Made by a program: the position numbers and the translations under genes
Part shown: piece after piece, positions 1 to 7,981 of the stretch
How positions within the stretch are numbered: position 1 is the stretch's first letter
Layout: each line of letters opens with the position of its first letter
The notes under the pieces: generated by a model
What the model saw: the letters and a program-made list of their open reading frames with translations, nothing else
What the model was told of the DNA's origin: nothing
The model's database searches: none
DNA from: DAOTKC01 sp035449045
GTDB taxonomy: Bacteria; Bacillota; Clostridia; Christensenellales; CAG-917
Reading direction: 5' to 3'
Assembly (NCBI GenBank): GCA_035449045.1
Contig: DAOTKC010000011.1
Span: 1 to 42,072 of the forward strand
DNA: 42,072 nucleotides

Positions 1-1026
1 ATGAAGGACCCTTCCAACGTCGTCGAGTTCGACAACGTCCACACCTATTTCTTTACCGATATAGGGACGGTCAAGGCGGTTGACGGCGTCATTTTCGATG
101 TTCCCGCCGGCAAAACGGTGGGCGTCGTCGGTGAATCGGGCTGCGGCAAGTCAGTGACGAGCCTGTCTCTTATGCAGCTGGTTCAGCGCCCCCAAGGCCA
201 GACCGTGGAAGGCGAAATCCGCTTCAATATCGGCGGCGGCAAGGCCGTCAACGTCGTGATGGCGCCCGAAAAGGTCATGCAGTCGCTTCGCGGCAACGAG
301 ATGTCGATGATTTTCCAAGAGCCGATGACCAGCCTGAATCCGGTGTTCAGAATAGGCGCGCAAGTTGACGAGGTCATTATCCTCCATAACCCCGAGATGG
401 GCAAGGAAGAAGTCAAGCAAAAGACGATATCCCTTCTCGAGCTGGTCGGAATCGCCAACAGCGAGGGCGTATACCGTATGTTCCCGCACGAGCTTTCGGG
501 CGGCATGCGCCAGCGCGTAATGATAGCAATGGCGCTTGCCTGCAATCCCAAGCTCATCATCGCCGACGAGCCTACAACAGCGCTTGACGTCACCATACAG
601 GCGCAGATTCTCGACTTGCTCCGCGACATAAAGGGCAAAATCAACAGTAGCATAATGCTGATTACCCACGACCTCGGCGTCATAGCCGAGATGGCCGACT
701 ACGTCGTCGTCATGTATGCGGGCAGAATCATTGAAAAGGGAACCGCCGTCGAGGTGTTCAAGAGCCCCTCCCATCCCTACACGGTGGGACTGATGATGAG
801 CAAGCCCGTCGTGGGTAGGCAGATTGACCGCCTCTACAATATCCCGGGCAACGTCCCCAACCCTATCAATATGCCCGACTACTGCTATTTCAAGGACCGC
901 TGCGAGAAGTGCATAGAGGCCTGTAACGGCGCCTATCCGCCGCTCTTTAAGCTGTCCGACACCCACTATACCGCCTGTTACCATTTCCAAAACACCGAAG
1001 ATAAGGAGGAGAGCCAAAATGGCTAA
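1..1026 (+). CDS. oppD: Oligopeptide/dipeptide ABC transporter ATPase, OppD/DppD type
   Basis: This is one of the two cytoplasmic ATPases that power uptake of short peptides through an Opp/Dpp permease. Visible motifs are the Walker A GESGCGKS (residues 44-51), the Q-loop in MIFQEP, the signature LSGGMRQR (165-172), Walker B LIIADEP (185-191) and the switch His 223. The C-terminal oligo_HPY region has Cys 295, 301, 304, 308 and 326. A comparable cluster in a DppD homologue is known to bind a [4Fe-4S] cluster, and I infer the same here. The length of 341 residues is normal. The ATG is the first base of the window, so a slightly earlier start cannot be excluded. The permease and binding-protein genes presumably lie upstream, outside the window. 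It overlaps the next ATPase gene by 8 bp. The exact peptide specificity is unknown. Confidence 0.93.
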   Translation: MKDPSNVVEFDNVHTYFFTDIGTVKAVDGVIFDVPAGKTVGVVGESGCGKSVTSLSLMQLVQRPQGQTVEGEIRFNIGGGKAVNVVMAPEKVMQSLRGNEMSMIFQEPMTSLNPVFRIGAQVDEVIILHNPEMGKEEVKQKTISLLELVGIANSEGVYRMFPHELSGGMRQRVMIAMALACNPKLIIADEPTTALDVTIQAQILDLLRDIKGKINSSIMLITHDLGVIAEMADYVVVMYAGRIIEKGTAVEVFKSPSHPYTVGLMMSKPVVGRQIDRLYNIPGNVPNPINMPDYCYFKDRCEKCIEACNGAYPPLFKLSDTHYTACYHFQNTEDKEESQNG

Positions 1027-2281
1027 TGTTTCACTTAAAATTAAAAACGGCATAAAATCCCTCCTTACCAAGGTCAAGAGGTATTTTTTCCGTCTGAAAA
1101 ACAGTATCGTCAAAGCGGCGAAAGAGACCGCGCTGTTCTTTAAAAACCCCCGCGCCTATATAAAGGCAGCAATTCAGCGCAAAAAGGACATAATCAACGA
1201 CGTCTACGAACCCGTTGTCCACGACTCCGAAAATATATTGGAAGTCAACGCGCTCAAGATGTTTTTCCCGATAAAGAAAGGCTTCTTCAAGCGCACCGTC
1301 GGCTACGTCAAGGCGGTCGACGGCATCACCTTCAACATTAAGCGCGGCACCACAATGGGTTTGGTCGGCGAGTCTGGCTGCGGCAAGACGACGGTGGGCA
1401 GAACGGTGCTCAGGCTTTACGAGCGGACGGGCGGCGAAGTGCTTTTCGACGGCATCGACATCAATAAGCTCAAGAAGAAGGAGCTTAGGCAGAAGCGCCC
1501 CGAAATACAGATAGTGTTTCAGGACCCCTATTCCAGCCTATCTCCCCGTCTTCCCGTCGGCGAAATAATCGGTGAAGCCGTCCGCGAGCACAAAATCGTG
1601 CCCAAGGCGGAGTTCGACGACTACATCACAAGCATAATGAACGCCTGCGGCCTGCAGGAATACCACAAGGACAGATACCCACACGAGTTCTCGGGCGGTC
1701 AGCGTCAGAGGATTTGCATCGCGCGCGCTCTCGCGCTCGATCCCAAGTTTATCGTCTGCGACGAGCCCGTTTCGGCGCTCGACGTCTCCATTCAGGCGCA
1801 GATAATTAACCTGCTCGTCGACCTTCAGGCGAAATACGGGCTGACTTATCTTTTCATCTCCCACGACCTTTCCGTCGTCGAGCACATATCGGACACCGTT
1901 GGCGTCATGTATCTCGGCAACATCGTCGAGTTCGCGCCCACCGATATGCTCTTCAAAAACCCCAAGCACCCCTACACCGAGGCGTTGTTCTCGGCGATAC
2001 CCGTGCCCGACCCCGAATACAAGATGAACCGCATCATTCTGGAAGGCAACATTCCTTCGCCTTCCAATCCGCCTTCGGGCTGCAAGTTCCACACGCGCTG
2101 CCGCAAGTGCATGGAAATCTGCAAATCCGTCGTTCCTCGCACCATCGAGGTCGAGCCCGGCCACACCGTAGTATGCCATCTCTTCGACGAAGAGGCTATG
2201 AGGAAAAACGCCGAGCTTGAGAGAGAAGCCGCCGAACCGTGCGGCTCCGGAAAAATTGAAGAAGAGGCAAACCTGTCTTGA
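1019..2281 (+). CDS. oppF: Oligopeptide ABC transporter ATPase, OppF/DppF type, with N-terminal extension
   Basis: This is the second ATPase of the peptide importer and would dimerise with the upstream OppD-like subunit. Motifs are Walker A GESGCGKT (117-124), signature FSGGQRQR (224-231), Walker B FIVCDEP (244-250) and switch His 282. The C-terminal HPY region has Cys 355, 361, 364, 368 and 386. The ATG at 1019 follows AAGGAGGA at normal spacing, so this start is well supported. The protein has 420 residues because about 70 extra residues precede the ABC fold, which normally begins near ILEVNALKMFF (residues 73-83). The extension is rich in Lys, Arg, Phe and Ile and looks amphipathic; its role is unknown. 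It may bind the membrane or the permease. The 8 bp overlap with the upstream gene suggests translational coupling. Confidence 0.92.
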   Translation: MANVSLKIKNGIKSLLTKVKRYFFRLKNSIVKAAKETALFFKNPRAYIKAAIQRKKDIINDVYEPVVHDSENILEVNALKMFFPIKKGFFKRTVGYVKAVDGITFNIKRGTTMGLVGESGCGKTTVGRTVLRLYERTGGEVLFDGIDINKLKKKELRQKRPEIQIVFQDPYSSLSPRLPVGEIIGEAVREHKIVPKAEFDDYITSIMNACGLQEYHKDRYPHEFSGGQRQRICIARALALDPKFIVCDEPVSALDVSIQAQIINLLVDLQAKYGLTYLFISHDLSVVEHISDTVGVMYLGNIVEFAPTDMLFKNPKHPYTEALFSAIPVPDPEYKMNRIILEGNIPSPSNPPSGCKFHTRCRKCMEICKSVVPRTIEVEPGHTVVCHLFDEEAMRKNAELEREAAEPCGSGKIEEEANLS

Positions 2282-2473
2282 CGGTGGACGTGGAGACCGC
2301 AATTCAAGAGCCTAGGAAGCTAAATACCGTGCCTTCCGTATGCGCGGCAAGAGCCCCAAAATTTAAGCGCATTGCGCTTTCCCCGCGTCTGATTATTTTT
2401 GCGTTTACCAAGCAAAACGCGCAAGATAAAAGAGTTCGAATTGCGGGGTAATAAAAAATAATAATTCTCAAAC

Positions 2474-2512
2474 CGCGGTTTTATTACATAATTTTTGTTG
2501 GATAAAACCGCG
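2474..2512 (+). terminator. Inverted repeat, probable terminator of the opp operon
   Basis: A perfect 11 bp inverted repeat (CGCGGTTTTAT at 2474-2484 and ATAAAACCGCG at 2502-2512) with a 17 nt loop follows the opp genes by about 190 bp. The downstream tract is only ATTTTGT, so it would be a weak intrinsic terminator. It ends 11 bp before the next ATG and might instead be a regulatory hairpin for that gene. Confidence 0.4.
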
Positions 2513-2523
2513 ATTTTGTCAAT

Positions 2524-2787
2524 ATGAAGAAAAAAAGAAAGGTCTATCCCGATGACGACGGGCGAGTAATAGCCAAGATGAATGTGGAAGGAATGCCCTT
2601 CTACAACCCAAACGCGCCCAAGTCAGGGGAAGAACCCACAAACAAACATCCTCTTCCCAAGCCCTCTTTTAGGGAAACGTGGCGGCTCATTATGGACGCC
2701 TACGCCGCCGTCATGCCCGTCGCGCTTCTCTTTATCGCCGCCTTCGCGCTTTTAATCGTCTTTATGGTTTTCGTCTGGTTTAAATAA
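2524..2787 (+). CDS. Small single-pass membrane protein, unknown function
   Basis: I do not recognise this 87-residue protein. The N-terminal half is charged and proline-rich (it begins MKKKRKVYPDDDGRV) and should be cytoplasmic. Residues about 61-86 form one strongly hydrophobic segment ending in VWFK, so the protein is probably anchored at its C-terminus. No clear Shine-Dalgarno sequence precedes the ATG at 2524. A later ATG (residue 19 or 24) is possible, but the codon composition of the first 18 codons resembles that of neighbouring genes. It sits alone between the opp ATPases and a small zinc-ribbon gene on the same strand. It may be a lineage-specific membrane peptide. Confidence 0.6.
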   Translation: MKKKRKVYPDDDGRVIAKMNVEGMPFYNPNAPKSGEEPTNKHPLPKPSFRETWRLIMDAYAAVMPVALLFIAAFALLIVFMVFVWFK

Positions 2788-2967
2788 ACCGAAGCCTTTT
2801 TCATAAATCAAAATGCAAACAGTGCGGTATTAGGCGTGGGTATTACTTAAGACGAATTTGGCGTGATGTAAGATTATTTAAGATAGATTTTCACAAGGGC
2901 CCTATTTATTGTCTTAATAATATATCGAAATTTATCATTAACCGAATAACCGCTAAAAGCTAAAAAA

Positions 2968-3195
2968 ATGCCGAAAGAAAAGAAATCGAATTTAGAAAAG
3001 CACATTGTCGTCTGCCCGCACTGCGGCAAGCAGGCGCTTGACCATATGGCGGATTGCCCCCATTGCGGCAAGGAACTCGGCAACAATGTCTATCGCGGTT
3101 TGGACGCCGCGCTTAAGAAAAAAATCAAGATTGCGCTTTGGATAGTCTTGGGCGCCGCCGCCCTCGCGCTGGTGCTCTATATGTTTTTAAGATGA
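2968..3195 (+). CDS. Small zinc-ribbon protein with C-terminal membrane anchor
   Basis: This 75-residue protein has two CPHCGK knuckles (Cys 16/19 and Cys 30/33), which together form a typical four-cysteine zinc ribbon. A basic linker (KKKIK) and one hydrophobic segment (about residues 54-73) follow. The expected layout is a cytoplasmic zinc ribbon tethered to the membrane by its tail. Zinc-ribbon/TM proteins of this kind are common in Clostridia, and their functions are mostly unknown. There is no strong ribosome binding site; the ATG is preceded by an A-rich tract, as in several other genes here. A similar CPHCG knuckle is fused to the sugar symporter at the far end of the window. Confidence 0.7.
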   Translation: MPKEKKSNLEKHIVVCPHCGKQALDHMADCPHCGKELGNNVYRGLDAALKKKIKIALWIVLGAAALALVLYMFLR

Positions 3196-3251
3196 ACGCG
3201 CCCTTTTTGCGCAAAAAAACGGCTTGCAATATACGGAGACTAAACCCAGAG

Positions 3252-3275
3252 TTTTGACACCATTTTTGACACCAT
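3252..3275. repeat. Two tandem copies of a 12 bp repeat (TTTTGACACCAT)
   Basis: TTTTGACACCAT occurs twice head to tail (3252-3263 and 3264-3275) and is followed by a T-run. It lies about 95 bp beyond the 3' end of the tRNA-Val gene and outside any supported CDS. Its function is unknown. Confidence 0.7.
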
Positions 3276-3311
3276 TTTTTTTACAACGAAAAAATGTCCC
3301 TGAAAAATGGC

Positions 3312-3365
3312 AAAAAAAACCGCTAAAGCAGTGCAATTTCCCTAAAAAAAGACTGTTTTAGCGGT
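3312..3365 (-). terminator. Intrinsic terminator of tRNA-Val
   Basis: Read on the minus strand, ACCGCTAAAACAGT (3365-3352) pairs with ACTGCTTTAGCGGT (3332-3319) with one mismatch. A run of T residues follows at 3319-3312. It lies three bases after the CCA end of tRNA-Val. Confidence 0.85.
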
Positions 3366-3368
3366 AAA

Positions 3369-3445
<77 letters not shown>

Positions 3446-3462
3446 GAAAATCAAGCATTGAT

Positions 3463-3491
3463 ATAATAGCGCAAAAATCGAGAATTATCAA
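3463..3491 (-). promoter_or_regulatory. Sigma-70-type promoter of tRNA-Val
   Basis: On the minus strand, TTGATA (3491-3486) and TATTAT (3468-3463) are separated by exactly 17 bp, placing a start a few bases before the mature tRNA end at 3445. Confidence 0.75.
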
Positions 3492-3552
3492 GCGTTTTTA
3501 AGGTTTATCGCCGCCAAAAAGTTTTCTTTCGATACCTAAATATGGAGCAAAC

Positions 3553-4593
3553 ATGAAAATCAAGGAAAAATTGGTAAAGCTTAAGCCGTTCGAGCCCTCC
3601 GAAGCAGGCTTTAAAATTAAAATGGACAGCAACGAATCCTTCTTGACGCTGCCCGACGAAGTAATAGAGCGCGCGCTTGCGGAAATAAAGGCCTCGCGCT
3701 TCAACCGCTATCCCGATCCCAAGGCAGTGGAACTGAGAAAAAAATTCGCCGCATATCACGGCATTGATTTTGAGACGGTGATTGCCGGCAACGGTTCAGA
3801 CGAATTGATTGTCTTGGTGCTATCAACATTCCTTGAGAAAGGCGATAAGCTGCTTATCACCGAGCCCGACTTTCCGATGTATGAGATCTACGGCAAGTTC
3901 TTTGAATATCAAATAGTAAAATATCAAAAAGAGGATTACGCGCTAGATGCCGACGAGCTCATTGAGCTTGCCAAGCGCGAAAAGCCCGACGCCATAGTGT
4001 TTTCTTCGCCCTGCAACCCGACCTCTCTCGCCGTCCCTAAAGATTCGGCGCGGAGGCTCGTTCAATCGGTGGATTGCTTGGTAATTTTAGACGAAGCCTA
4101 TATGGACTTCACCGACAAATCGCTCATTAAGGAGGCGGCGGAGTTTGAAAATCTCGTCATACTTCGGACGATGAGCAAGGCGTTCGCCTGCGCCTCGATA
4201 AGGCTGGGCTTTGCCGCGACCAATAAAAAGCTCGCCGACATCTTAATGGGCACCAAATCGCCCTACAACGTCAGCGGCGTCGTCCAAACGATAGGCGAGG
4301 CGGTTCTCGCCGACAAAGAGGCGCTGGCGGAGGGCATCGAGCTTATCAAGCAATCGGCGGCTTCGATTTATGCGGGACTTTCGGAGTTGAAAACGGTGGC
4401 GGGCGCGGCTTTCCGCCCTCTTTCGCCCGACGGCAATTTTGTGTGCGTTTTGACCGAACAGGCGGATTATATCCATGAATACCTGCTCAAAAACTCGATT
4501 TCGGTTAGAAATTTCGGTAAGTTTTTAAGAATTACGGCAAGCTCGCCGAGTGATAACGCCACCCTTTTGGCATGCTTAAGAGAACTAACTTAA
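3553..4593 (+). CDS. hisC: Histidinol-phosphate aminotransferase-type PLP enzyme
   Basis: This is a fold-type I aminotransferase of the HisC family (346 residues, normal length). HisC enzymes transaminate imidazole acetol-phosphate with glutamate; some family members act on phenylpyruvate and 4-hydroxyphenylpyruvate. Recognisable elements are MDSNES (24-29), the NRYPDP segment (51-56), NGSDELI (80-86), the cofactor-contacting SSPCNPT (151-157), ILDEAYMDF (178-186), the Schiff-base lysine in TMSKAF (Lys 209) and RLGF (217-220). The ATG follows a GGAG motif. No other his gene is near. Because the window holds a full Phe/Tyr pathway without its own aminotransferase, an aromatic transaminase role is plausible but unproven. 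It is monocistronic and followed by a strong terminator. Confidence 0.88.
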   Translation: MKIKEKLVKLKPFEPSEAGFKIKMDSNESFLTLPDEVIERALAEIKASRFNRYPDPKAVELRKKFAAYHGIDFETVIAGNGSDELIVLVLSTFLEKGDKLLITEPDFPMYEIYGKFFEYQIVKYQKEDYALDADELIELAKREKPDAIVFSSPCNPTSLAVPKDSARRLVQSVDCLVILDEAYMDFTDKSLIKEAAEFENLVILRTMSKAFACASIRLGFAATNKKLADILMGTKSPYNVSGVVQTIGEAVLADKEALAEGIELIKQSAASIYAGLSELKTVAGAAFRPLSPDGNFVCVLTEQADYIHEYLLKNSISVRNFGKFLRITASSPSDNATLLACLRELT

Positions 4594-4751
4594 TATTAAA
4601 ATCGGAATTGGAATTTTGCCCGAATGACTTTTAGATTATCGGTTTGAATTAAAGCGTAAATGTCAAGTTTAGTATATTCACGATTGCCCGAGTAAGGCAT
4701 TCCCGTTGCCCGCGTTAAGGCTTTTCGTTAACCCTTAGCCAAATAAAAAAC

Positions 4752-4786
4752 AAAAGCGCCGCAAGCTTGCGGCGCCTTTTTTAAAA
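4752..4786 (+). terminator. Strong intrinsic terminator downstream of hisC
   Basis: A perfect 20 bp palindrome (GCGCCGCAAGCTTGCGGCGC, 4756-4775) is followed by CTTTTTT and preceded by AAAA, so it could work in both directions. Confidence 0.9.
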
Positions 4787-5083
4787 GAAGACAATTCATT
4801 TAACACCCCCCGGCGCGAACCGCTTCTTTTTTAGTTCTATTTTTCTATTATCATTATACTCATTGGTTGTGAAAGAATTATGACGTTTGTATTAAAATTT
4901 ACAGTTGTTTGAATGCCATATTTTCACACATATTTCATTTTTAGAGTTGGCAAATTCACTCAAATGGGTTAAAATTAAAAAAGATAAATAATATCGGAGG
5001 ATGAAAACAGGTTTTTTTGCGGTTTTGTGCGCTTAAATATAGGGGCAATTGCCCAAAGAAAAAAATCTGTTTTGCTCTAGGCT
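4787..5083. other. Intergenic region before the two-component system
   Basis: No supported gene lies here. The stretch is AT-rich. A 12 bp perfect palindrome (GGGCAATTGCCC, 5043-5054) sits 29 bp before the response-regulator ATG and could be an autoregulatory site. An 11-codon reading frame at 5001-5036 abuts a GGAGG but has no spacing for initiation. I could not assign a convincing -35/-10 pair. Confidence 0.5.
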
Positions 5084-5758
5084 ATGCCCAAAATTTTAAT
5101 TGTTGACGACGAAGCCAAAATCCGCGACGTGCTAATGGAATACGCCGAATTCGAAGGCTTTACCGCCGACGTCGCCGAGGACGGCTTTCAGGCGGTGCGC
5201 CTGGCAAAAAATAACGACTACGATATCATCATCATGGATATAATGATGCCGAAGCTGGACGGTTTTTCCGCCGTCAAAAAAATCCGCGAAGTCAAAGATA
5301 CTCCCGTCATCATGCTGAGCGCGAGAAGCGAGGAATACGATAAGCTGTTCAGCTTTGAAATCGGCGTCGACGACTATGTCGTCAAGCCCTTTTCGCCGCG
5401 CGAAGTCATGGCGAGAATCAAGGCGGTCTTAAAACGGCGCGAGCCCCCGCACACCGTCTTCGAGGCGGGCGGGCTGATGGTTGACGCCGTGGGACGCGTC
5501 GTTACCGTCGACGGCAAGGCGCTGAGCCTGACGCCCAAGGAATATGACCTTTTATTCTACCTTGTCGCCAACCGCGGCGTGGCGCTGACGCGCGAAAGGC
5601 TTCTTTCCGAGGTGTGGGGTTATGAATATTTCGGCGACGACCGCACCATCGACACCCACATAAAGACGCTTCGAAGCAATCTCGGGGGGTATGGCAAATT
5701 TATTGTTACTTTACGGGGCGTGGGCTATAAATTCGAGGTAGACGAAAAGAAACCGTAA
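5084..5758 (+). CDS. OmpR/PhoB-family response regulator
   Basis: This is a DNA-binding response regulator of 224 residues. The receiver domain (about 3-118) shows the acidic pair DD (8-9), the phospho-acceptor Asp 52 in MDIMMPK, Ser/Thr in MLSAR and the conserved Lys 101 in VVKPF. The winged-helix effector domain (about 128-221) has the typical LTPKEYDLL and the RTIDTHIKTLR recognition helix. It would be phosphorylated by the histidine kinase encoded 39 bp downstream and control unknown promoters. No obvious Shine-Dalgarno precedes the ATG (GCTCTAGGCTATG), but the receiver homology begins immediately (MPKILIVDDE), so the start is firm. A 12 bp palindrome lies just upstream. Confidence 0.95.
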   Translation: MPKILIVDDEAKIRDVLMEYAEFEGFTADVAEDGFQAVRLAKNNDYDIIIMDIMMPKLDGFSAVKKIREVKDTPVIMLSARSEEYDKLFSFEIGVDDYVVKPFSPREVMARIKAVLKRREPPHTVFEAGGLMVDAVGRVVTVDGKALSLTPKEYDLLFYLVANRGVALTRERLLSEVWGYEYFGDDRTIDTHIKTLRSNLGGYGKFIVTLRGVGYKFEVDEKKP

Positions 5759-5797
5759 GCGCTAAAACCGTTGGGCGCTTTCGGCAACAAATGAAAT

Positions 5798-7231
5798 ATG
5801 AAAAAAAACAAAACCCCGGGCTTAATCCGCGACGTCCGCTCCAAGACGCTGCTCTATTATCTGCTGTTTTCCATGATACTTTTAGCGGTATTGTGGCTGT
5901 CGCAGGTCGTCTTTTTAAGCACGCTCTACGAGGATATAAAGGCGGGCCAAATCCGCGAGCTCGGCAAGCAGATAGCCGCCGAATACGGCTCCGGCAATTA
6001 TCAGTTCAAGCTTGATAACTTTGCCTATCAAAACGAACTCAAAATCGCCGTCTTCAAGGTGGTTAACGGCGAACCTGTCCAGCTCTATTCTGCCGGTGCG
6101 GGAAGCATCGGCGGCAATCCTCAAATAATCTCGACGGGCGCCGAATATAACAAATTCATAAACAGCTTCGGCGGCGCCTCCAGCTCAAGCTACGTCAACG
6201 CCGAGAGCCAAGGCAGAAAGACCTTGACCTACGGCGAAATCAAAGAGGTGGACGGCGAGTATATCTATTTCTACATCAACGCCTCCATCATTCCCGTCGA
6301 AAGCACGACACGAATACTCACCATTCAGCTGATGGCGGTAACGGTGCTCTGTTTTGTGCTCGCGGTATTTATTTCGCTCATTATGTCCAAGCAGCTCTCC
6401 GACCCCATAGTCAGCCTTACCAAGTCGGCGGAGCGGCTGGCGCAGGGCGATTTTTCCGTTAAGTTCGAGGGCAAGGGCTATAACGAAATCGACAAGCTTT
6501 CCGATACCTTAAATTACGCAACCGAGGAGCTTCAGAAAACGGAAAACTTCAGAAAGGACATCCTCGCCAACGTCTCCCACGAGCTCAGGACGCCGCTCAC
6601 CATGATTAAGGCCTACGCCGAGATGATTCAAGACATTTCGGGCGAAAACCCCGATAAAAGAAACAAGCACCTTCAAGTTATCATTGAGGAAAGCGAGCGG
6701 CTGAAAATCTTAGTTAACGATATTTTAGACCTCTCCAAGCTTCAGGCGGGCGTCGAGCAGTATGTCAAGGCGCCATTCAACCTTTCGCTCGCCGTCGAGC
6801 GCATTGCGGCGGCGTTTTCGGGAAGCTTCGCAAAGAGCGGCTACAGCTTTAAAACCGACGTTGCCGAGGGCATTGAGATAAACTGTGACGGCAAGCGCAT
6901 CGAGCAGGTCATCTATAACCTCATCGCCAACGCCGTCAATTATTCGGGCGACGACAAGCGGATTACCGTCAAGCTCATCAAAGAGGAATGGGGCGCCATT
7001 TTCTCGGTTTCCGACCGCGGCTACGGCATCCCCGCCGACAGCATTCCCACCATATTCGACCGCTTCTTTACCGGCAAGCACAGCAAGCGTCCGGTGACGG
7101 GCTCGGGAATCGGGCTTTCGCTCGTCAAAAGCATCTTAACCGCTCACAACTATGACTACGGCGTGGAGAGCCGCGAGAACGAGGGCAGCACGTTTTACGT
7201 CGTATTCAAGCCTTATACCGTAACAGAATAA
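5798..7231 (+). CDS. Sensor histidine kinase with HAMP domain
   Basis: This is a membrane sensor kinase of 477 residues paired with the upstream response regulator. It has a first TM at about 18-42, an extracytoplasmic sensor of about 130 residues, a second TM at about 175-197, a HAMP domain (about 195-248), a HisKA dimerisation domain with the phospho-accepting His 261 in NVSHELRTPL, and an HATPase domain with an N-box (NLIANAVNYS) and G-boxes (DRGYGIP and GSGIGLSLV). The sensor domain has no family I recognise, so the signal is unknown. Another frame starting at 5791 is a short shadow. A convergent terminator follows. Confidence 0.94.
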   Translation: MKKNKTPGLIRDVRSKTLLYYLLFSMILLAVLWLSQVVFLSTLYEDIKAGQIRELGKQIAAEYGSGNYQFKLDNFAYQNELKIAVFKVVNGEPVQLYSAGAGSIGGNPQIISTGAEYNKFINSFGGASSSSYVNAESQGRKTLTYGEIKEVDGEYIYFYINASIIPVESTTRILTIQLMAVTVLCFVLAVFISLIMSKQLSDPIVSLTKSAERLAQGDFSVKFEGKGYNEIDKLSDTLNYATEELQKTENFRKDILANVSHELRTPLTMIKAYAEMIQDISGENPDKRNKHLQVIIEESERLKILVNDILDLSKLQAGVEQYVKAPFNLSLAVERIAAAFSGSFAKSGYSFKTDVAEGIEINCDGKRIEQVIYNLIANAVNYSGDDKRITVKLIKEEWGAIFSVSDRGYGIPADSIPTIFDRFFTGKHSKRPVTGSGIGLSLVKSILTAHNYDYGVESRENEGSTFYVVFKPYTVTE

Positions 7232-7249
7232 AGGCTAGGCTATCATAAA

Positions 7250-7280
7250 TAAAAAGCGGCCGCATTAAGGCCGCTTTTAT
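7250..7280. terminator. Bidirectional terminator between the kinase and the P-II-like gene
   Basis: AAAAGCGGCC (7252-7261) and GGCCGCTTTT (7269-7278) form a 10 bp stem with a 7 nt loop. T-runs occur on both strands, which suits the convergent genes on each side. Confidence 0.85.
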
Positions 7281-7303
7281 ATTTATAAATCTTAGTGAGT
7301 TCG

Positions 7304-7606
7304 CTACACGGTGAGGCCTATGACCTCGTCGACGGGAAGGGAGAAGGTAATGCCTTGACCCACCGTCTTTAAGCCGGCCTTTTGGGTGATTTCCTCCATG
7401 ATTTCCGCTCTTTTTTCGGATGCGACGACCATCAGCACAAGCTCGCGCTCGGGATGAAGAATGATGTTGAAAAACTTCTCGGCCTCCTTTTGGCCGGTGC
7501 CCCTGCCTGTAATAACGGTGCCGCCCCTTGCGCCCTTTTCCTTGGCAGCTTCCATAACCAAATCGGCGTATCCGCGCGCCACAATGGTAACTATTAAATC
7601 AAACAT
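7304..7606 (-). CDS. P-II-like signalling protein (second of a pair)
   Basis: This is a 100-residue protein with the P-II ferredoxin-like pattern: an opening strand (MFDLIVTIVARGYAD), a glycine-rich segment GGTVITGRGTG (28-38), a central helix with IMEEI, and a closing strand with GQGITFSLPVDEVIGL (83-98). Canonical GlnB uridylylation and T-loop residues are not evident, so it belongs to the wider P-II-like group rather than GlnB/GlnK. Such small trimers usually bind a nucleotide and regulate a partner membrane protein. Its ATG follows AGGAGG and begins one base after the stop of the sister P-II-like gene, and both follow the DUF1538 gene, which is the likely partner. The ligand is unknown. 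Confidence 0.8.
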   Translation of the reverse strand: MFDLIVTIVARGYADLVMEAAKEKGARGGTVITGRGTGQKEAEKFFNIILHPERELVLMVVASEKRAEIMEEITQKAGLKTVGQGITFSLPVDEVIGLTV

Positions 7607-7607
7607 A

Positions 7608-7946
7608 CTAATTATCCTCCTTCAAAACATCGAAAAACTTCAAAGTGCGCCTGCCCGCCACGCTGTTCATTAAAATCGTGAAGGCGCCGCCGTTGCCGTT
7701 GGCTGCAAGATTGAACCTTTCCCCCATCTTCTTTAAGATTTCGGACGCCCGCGCTTGGGGGACAGCGGAGAAAATGACTTCTTTTTTGCTGTCGCCCAGA
7801 CCCGTCATATTGAGCCATTGCGAAGGCGCGGTGCCCTTGCCCATGACGACGGTGGAAAATCGGACGTCCTCCTCTTGAAGAAAGCACACAACCTTATCGG
7901 CGCGGCCGCGCTCGATTATTGTTACCAAAAGCTTTACTCCATCCAT
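7608..7946 (-). CDS. P-II-like signalling protein (first of a pair)
   Basis: This is a 112-residue P-II-like protein: an opening strand (KLLVTIIERGRAD), a segment VVMGKGTAPSQW, then NGGAFTILMNSVAG near the C-terminus. I chose the ATG at 7946, which follows GGAG at a spacing of nine, rather than the one at 7967, which has no ribosome site. It differs substantially from its neighbour, so the two probably form distinct trimers or a heteromeric sensor. It lies 35 bp after the DUF1538 stop and one base before the second P-II-like gene, so the three are almost surely one operon. DUF1538 genes accompanied by P-II-like genes are a recurring arrangement; the regulation itself is inferred. Confidence 0.8.
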   Translation of the reverse strand: MDGVKLLVTIIERGRADKVVCFLQEEDVRFSTVVMGKGTAPSQWLNMTGLGDSKKEVIFSAVPQARASEILKKMGERFNLAANGNGGAFTILMNSVAGRRTLKFFDVLKEDN

Positions 7947-7981
7947 CTTTTTTAACTCCAAAACCAAATATCTATCTCAAA

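Noticed and set aside
151..1113. Long minus-strand open frame opposite the oppD-like gene
   Set aside because: It is antisense to a gene with complete ABC ATPase motifs; its His/Arg/Leu-rich translation has no family features and is typical of a shadow of GC-rich third positions.
5001..5036. 11-codon frame after GGAGG upstream of the response regulator
   Set aside because: The ribosome site touches the ATG without spacing and the peptide has no leader-like codon bias or attenuator structure.
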